A DNA stretch of 64,000 bases from Nageia nagi (taxonomy: Eukaryota > Pinophyta). The stretch spans positions 113,832,001 to 113,896,000 of the forward strand of contig JBITNC010000001.1 of assembly GCA_050084985.1 (NCBI GenBank). Reading direction: 5' to 3'. Positions 58,640 through 64,000 of this stretch are shown piece after piece. The notes beneath the pieces are model-generated. The model was given only the letters and a program-made list of their open reading frames with translations, searched no databases and had not been told where the DNA came from. How positions within the stretch are numbered: position 1 is the first letter of the stretch; every line of letters begins with the position of its first letter. Position numbers and translations under genes: made by a program.

Positions 58640-61600
58640 GTATAGAAAGGTTGAAGATGCATGATATTTATAGGTTCACATTCTTCATTTCCTTCTAAAT
58701 CTGATAAATGATAAGTTCCTCTACCGAATTTTTTCTTAATGATATATGGTCCTAACCAATTCGGAGCAAACTTATCTCTAAGCTATCGTTCTATTCGTGA
58801 AGTTTGTTTATTTTGTTTTAAAACCAAATCACCTATTTTGAATTCACGAATTAGAGCCCTTTTATCAAAAGCTCATTTTATCCTTTTCTAATAAACATGC
58901 ATACGCTCTAAAGCATTAATACATTTTTCATCTAAAAGTAACAATTGATCTAAGCGAGTCTATCTTGTTTCTTCATCGGAATTTTGCTCACTCAGATTTA
59001 CTCTAAGGGATGGTATCTCAAGTTCTATAGGTAGGATAGCTTCTGTTCCGTACACTAAAGAGAATGGTGTTGCCCCAATAGGAGTGCATACACTGGTACG
59101 ATAAGCCCATAAGGATTTTGGTATTTGAATATGCCAATCTCTATGAGAATCATTTACTATTTTTGCTAAGATGTTTCGAATAGTTTTATTAGTAGCCTCT
59201 GCCTGTCCATTGCCTTGTGGATAATAAGGAGTGGAAAAACTTTGTTTAATCTTATACTTATCACATATTTGCTTTACATCCTTATTTTTAAAATTTTTTC
59301 CATTATCCATAATTAATTGATTTGGCACACCAAATCTACATATAATATAATTTTCTATAAAATTCACGATTCGTGAGCCAACAGTGGAAGTCATGGGAAT
59401 AGCCTCTACCCATTTGGTAAAATATTCAGTCGCTGTAATTATGAACTTATGTCCACCAGAAGATGTAGGTGTAATTTGTCCTATTAAATCTAATGCCCAT
59501 TTAGAGAATGGCCAAAGTGATTGTATAGGATGCAGTTCTTGAGATGGTTGTGAAAATAAATGAGCATATTATTGACATTTAAAATATTTTTTAACATATT
59601 CACAACAATCTTTTTCCATAGTTGGCCAATAATACCCCATTCGTATTAAGCGTTTTACAATTGCAACACCATTAAAATGTCCTCCACATGTTCCATCATG
59701 GGCAGAAGATATAGCCTTTTTAACATCATTCCATTCAAAACATCTGAGTAAAATACCATTAAAATTTTGTCAGTGTAAAATATCCCCTAACAAACAATAT
59801 TTAGTTGCTTTAACTTTAAAAGCTCATCGTGTTGATTTATTAAGGTTTGTAGGAAGATTTTCAAATTTTAAAAATTCTATCAATTCTTTATACCAATTAT
59901 CTTTATCATTTATGTCTATATTTAATACACTTTTTTCTTCATCTTCCCGTTGTAACGATGATTGAGATAATTGAATTATCTCAACTTGAATTGAAGATTA
60001 TTTAGGATCCTCTGGGATAAGAGATCCAATAGAAGCCATAGCATCTGCAAATCTATTAGATGATCTTGGTGCTACTTCTATACTAAATTGGTCAAAATAT
60101 TTTAATAATTCTTCAACTAACGCTTTATACTTTTGAAGTAAAGGCTCTTTACATTGATAAATTCCTTTCAATTGATTTACAATAAGTAAAGAATCTCCAA
60201 TGAGCTTTATTCTTTTAAGCTTTAATTTAATAGCAATTTTTAATGCTAATATCAAGGCTTCATATTCCGCATTATTATTAGTACAAGGAAATTTTAGTTT
60301 AAATGAATAAGGTATAGGGATACCTTGTGGTGTTATAAATATAACACTTGCTCCACCACCTTGTTCACATCGAGAACCATCAAAGTGTATTGTCATATCC
60401 CAATCATTTTCTGGTTCTACAGGTATTTCAATTTCATCTAATTGAAACACTCCATCATCAGGTAATTCAATGACAAGTGGTTTATCATCTTGCAATGGGG
60501 CCTCAGTAAGGTAATCAGCAATTACTTTTCCTTTTATTGACTTTTGTCCAATAAAATGTAAATCAAATTCAGTTAAGTGCATTATCCACTTTATAGTTCT
60601 TGAATTTTGATAAGTTTTATTCATCATATATTTTAATGGATCTACTTTGGAAATGACATATGTTGTATGATTAAGCATATAATGTCAAAGTTTTTTAGTA
60701 GCAAAAATGACAACAAGACATAATTTTTCCAAATATATATACTTAATCTCGTAGCTCACTAGGGTTCTACTCAAATAATATATAGCTTGCTCTTTATTGT
60801 GTTCATTCTTTTGAGCAAGCATTGTCCCTAAGGTAGTTTCAGTAGCTGAAATATATAACAAAAAGGGTACATATTTTCTTGGTGGACTTAAGATAGGAGG
60901 AGATAATAAATATCTTTTAATTTCATCGAATGCATCTTGTTGCTCTTTGCCCCAATGATATTCTATCCCCTTTTTTAATAATTTTGTAAATGGTCTACAT
61001 TTATCAGAAAGCTGAGCTATAAACCTTCTAATGGCTTGTAACTTACCCTGTAAACTTTGTAATTGTTTTAGATTTGCAGGCGGTGGCATATCTACTACTG
61101 CCTTCACTTTACTAGGATCTATTTCAATTCCTTGTCGAGACATAATAAATCCTAATAATTTTCCTAAAGTTACACCAAAAACACATTTTTTTGGATTTAA
61201 CCTTACTTTATGTTCTAACAATCTATCTAAGACTTTAATTAGATCTTTTCCATGATCTACTCGATATTTAGATCTAACCAACAAATCATCGACATAATCT
61301 TCTACTATGTCGTGCATATAGTCATGGAATATATAAGTCATAGATCTTTGATAAGTTGCCCCGACATTTTTCAATCCAAAAGGCATAACTTTATAACAAA
61401 AGGTACCCCAAGGAGTTATAAAAGCCATTTTATGTTGATCTTCAGTAGCTATTTTTATTTGATTATAACCAGAAAACCCGTCCATCAATGATAACATATC
61501 ATGTCCAGCTGTTGAATCTACCAGATTGTCGATGCTAGGTAGTGGGAAATCATCTTTAGGACAAGCTTTGTTAAGATCACAAAAATCTATGCATATTCTT

Positions 61601-62913
61601 ATTTTTCCACTTGGTTTTTTCATAGGTACCATATTAGATATCCAATCTGAATAATCTATAGGTTGTATAAATTTGGCTTCTAATAATTTTTGGAGTTCTT
61701 CTTTTACCATTAATGTTATAGTAGGATGCATCTTACGTAATTTTTGTTTAACGAGTTTAGCATCAGGATTTAATGCTAAATTATGTACTACTAATTTAGG
61801 ATCTATCCCAGGCATGTCTGCATATGACCATGCAAATACATTTTCTCATTCTTTTAATAAGGTTATAATTTTTTCTTGTTCATTTTTCGTGAGGTTTTCT
61901 CCTAATTGAATAATTTTAGGATTTTGAGGATCATTACTAATATTTATTTCTAAAACCTTTTCAGTAAGCATATGTGACCCTTCTTCTAATTGATTTGGTA
62001 CTGGTATCTAGCTATTATCATTAATACTATATTCTTCATCGTATTCTTGAGTTTGTTCATTCGTGTATACTTGAATTTCATAGGAACCAAGTATGTGATC
62101 TACATTTTTGAATTCATGTACCGAAGGATTAGATGAGATAAGAGAGAAATCAGCAATCATTTCATCTGTAGAAGTATTGGCTATTATTTTGATTAAATTT
62201 TGATTTTTATTAACTTCATTTATTTGTTCATTATTTTGATCTTCAATATCATTTTCTTTTATTGTAACCATATTTACCGATGGTATATATGCATATGAAA
62301 TAATTGATGATTCGACATTTTTATTTATTTTTTCTTGTATATGTCTTGGTAAACCCAAATGACTCCAGAGTGGCTCAATATTATTAATAAAGAGCCTTTC
62401 GACACCTTCTAAGGCATCCATTTCACTTAATTGTCCTTCACTTATATCAACAACTTCTTGTATTATGGATTTTTTCTCTAAGGTTTCTTCGTTATAATCC
62501 AAATTTTCTTCTTCTAAATTTCCTAATTTACCAAGATTTTTATATTCATTCTTATAACCTAATCCACTTTTATCAGTAGGATCTTGGTATTGTAATTCAA
62601 TTATTTCTCAGGGACCTTGTTCATACCGACCCAATCCTCATCTTTGCCAATTACATTTGTTAAAATAGTTTAAGACAAATGTTCTTGAACATGGCGATAA
62701 ATATTTCATATCATTATTGAAATATCCTTCATATATTTGATTGGATATTGTTGATATAGGATCTAATATTCCCACATAAACAAACATTGTTTGATTAGCT
62801 ATTTCACCTAAAGGCACTATTTGTCCAATCACACTAGGTGATTCAGATAATATTCCCATTTCTTGTGATGAAGGTATACTAAATACCACATCATCTATAT
62901 CATATTCTCCCAT
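58640..62913 (-). pseudogene. Element D pol: linker, RT, RNase H, second RNase H, integrase
   Basis: All parts lie in one frame with no indel. The linker (62913-61900) includes a SGLGYKNEYKNLG stretch. RT (about 61815-60990) has RICIDFCDLNKACPKDDFPL, MDGFSGYNQIKI, MPFGLKNVGATYQRSM and an intact DYVDDLLVRS active site. RNase H has AIYYLSRTLVSYEIKY. The second RNase H (about 60440-60010) keeps FDGSRC, NNNAEYEALIL, IGDSLLIVNQLKG and FADAMASIGS, its four acidic residues. Integrase has the HDGTCGGHF finger, WALDLIGQI, IMDNGKNFKN, GQAEATNKTI (D, D, E) and ATPFSLVYGTEAILPIELEI, ending PINIMHLQPFYT. About thirteen stops occur: 62638, 62599, 62008, 61846, 60685, 59998, 59824, 59770, 59569, 58960, 58888, 58873 and 58783 (leftmost base). 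It is inactive but recently so. Confidence 0.92.
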
Positions 62914-62936
62914 CCCTAAATCCCTTAATTTAATTT

Positions 62937-64000
62937 TTATTGGAATACATCGGATGGGTTATTATTATATGTAGTATTTACTTGTTTTGATGAAGACACT
63001 CCATGCTTTTCATCTAAAGTTTTAGCAACTTTTTCCCAAATATCTTTATCTTGTATAACTATATCATTTTTTACTTTTATGACTTCAGATTGATTCATAT
63101 TTTTGTTCATTAAGATAGTCGATAGGTTGGGAGATGGTAATGTCACTTCATTTGTATCAAAAATTAAATTACAATGTGAATAAGGATCTGGGTCTTTAAA
63201 CACACAGTGAACTTTATCCTTGTAGATGTACTTTAAACATCCATGATAAGTTGATGGAACACATTGCATTTCTCTAATCCATGGATGTCCTAAAAGAACA
63301 TTATATTGTATAATATTTCCTTCGATTATATGTAATAAAGTTTGAATGGTTTTAGGCCCTACTGTAATTGGCAGCACTATCGATCCCAAGGTTGAACACA
63401 CTGCATCATTAAAAGCTCTAATTTGCAAAGAAGGAGCTAAGATAATTGATTCTAGTAAATTTAACTTTTTATATGCAGCGTCTGAAATTATATTTATGGC
63501 TGAACCCTCATCTATTAAAATTCTTTTAAATAATTTTCCATCTACTTTTCCAATTATATGTAAGGGTGGATCAAGTCCGTCTGGTCCATTGTTATTTACT
63601 TTTTCTTGTTCATAGAAGGTGATACTAGGTTGTTGAGATATTCTTAAACTTTCAACTATTGAAATGAAGTTATTGGGGTTACTAATATCTACTTGAATTT
63701 CTTGTAGAATTTGATTCATAGCTTCCTTATAACTCTTAGACTGTTGTAATAATTCAAATAAGGTCATCTTTACTGGAGACATTTTTAAATGTCGTTGAAG
63801 AACACCTTTTATCAAAACTTTAGGTTGCTGTGGAGGAGGTATAGGTTGTATATTAATTGGGTTTGGTGTCGATTGATTTTTTCGAGGATTATCCTATTTA
63901 TTCTGATATTGTTGTGCTCTTGTGGCTATACCAATCATATGTATTGAATCATCTATGGTTCCTATAAGCGGTATATCCTTATTATCCCCTGTATAGTTCA
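62937..64000 (-). pseudogene. Element D: end of gag and aspartic protease (partial, runs off the window)
   Basis: A 292-codon open frame (63815-62937) starts in the leader KMSPVKMTLFELLQQSKSYK and contains the protease: KRILIDEGSAINIISDAAYK, with D-E-G at the active site. The end block NVLLGHPWIREMQCVPSTYH follows. Upstream, a TAG at 63894-63896 lies in the same frame and the sequence continues past 64000 into gag. The frame stops at 62937 and pol resumes in another frame at 62913, so protease and RT were not in one continuous frame here. Confidence 0.88.

Larger units (their letters stand above)
53940..64000 (-). mobile_element. Ty3/gypsy (Tat-type) element D, internal region, right end outside the window
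   Basis: It reads leftward from 64000: end of gag, protease, linker with a G-patch-like stretch, RT, RNase H, second RNase H, integrase, a sense 3' ORF (58547-57318), minisatellites, an antisense ORF (54786-55109) and the polypurine tract. The distance from the end of integrase to the LTR is about 4.7 kb, far longer than in elements A-C. It is the best preserved element, with one frame over more than 4 kb of pol. The gag start, PBS and 5' LTR lie beyond 64000. Confidence 0.9.

Overview
This window is plant nuclear DNA. It holds one intact intron-containing gene at the left end and about 59 kb of AT-rich intergenic DNA made largely of old, broken LTR retrotransposons. The plant assignment rests on three things: an XB3/XBAT31-type ankyrin-RING E3 ligase with eight GT-AG exons, Tat-type Ty3/gypsy elements carrying a second (archaeal-type) RNase H, and a Ty1/copia family with solo LTRs. 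The quantity and age of the LTR elements suggest a large genome, possibly a gymnosperm; that last step is a weak inference.

Layout. 1-1028: 3' flank of the gene. 1029-4121 (-): complete XBAT31-like gene, 440 codons by hand splicing. 4122-6558: upstream region, then AT-rich DNA. 6559-7114: solo copia LTR with a 5-bp target duplication. 7543-8775: decayed GCTAGC-rich minisatellites around a TA run. 9580-11516: 3' end of a copia element with its LTR. 11517-18974: AT-rich DNA with a possible SINE, a 105-bp tandem repeat and a long AT/GT microsatellite. 18975-36283: gypsy element A (-), split by gypsy element B (-, 22512-32205, target duplication ACTAA), which is itself split by a solo copia LTR (26456-26934, target duplication TTCAT). 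37350-46088: gypsy element C (-). 46089-53939: older repeat debris with a decayed plus-strand ORF, an LTR end at 51153, and the 3' LTR of element D, which carries 122-bp tandem repeats. 53940-64000: internal part of gypsy element D (-), the youngest-looking element, running off the right edge.

All four gypsy elements point left. Their order is gag, protease, RT, RNase H, second RNase H and integrase, followed by a long 3' region with family-specific tandem repeats, a G-rich polypurine tract and an LTR starting TGT. Their primer-binding sites resemble the 3' end of plant tRNA-Trp. None is intact. In element D the pol frame is open from 62913 to about 58640 except for stop codons, each of which one C-to-T change would explain.

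The most unusual items are: a 409-codon sense ORF directly after integrase in element D that contains the same motif twice at identical spacing (57318-58547); a 23-24 bp inverted repeat in the U3 of the copia LTR family whose arms have changed together between copies; a 215-codon acidic ORF inserted between the two RNase H domains of element B; and an Asp/Asn-rich decayed plus-strand ORF at 46878-48166.
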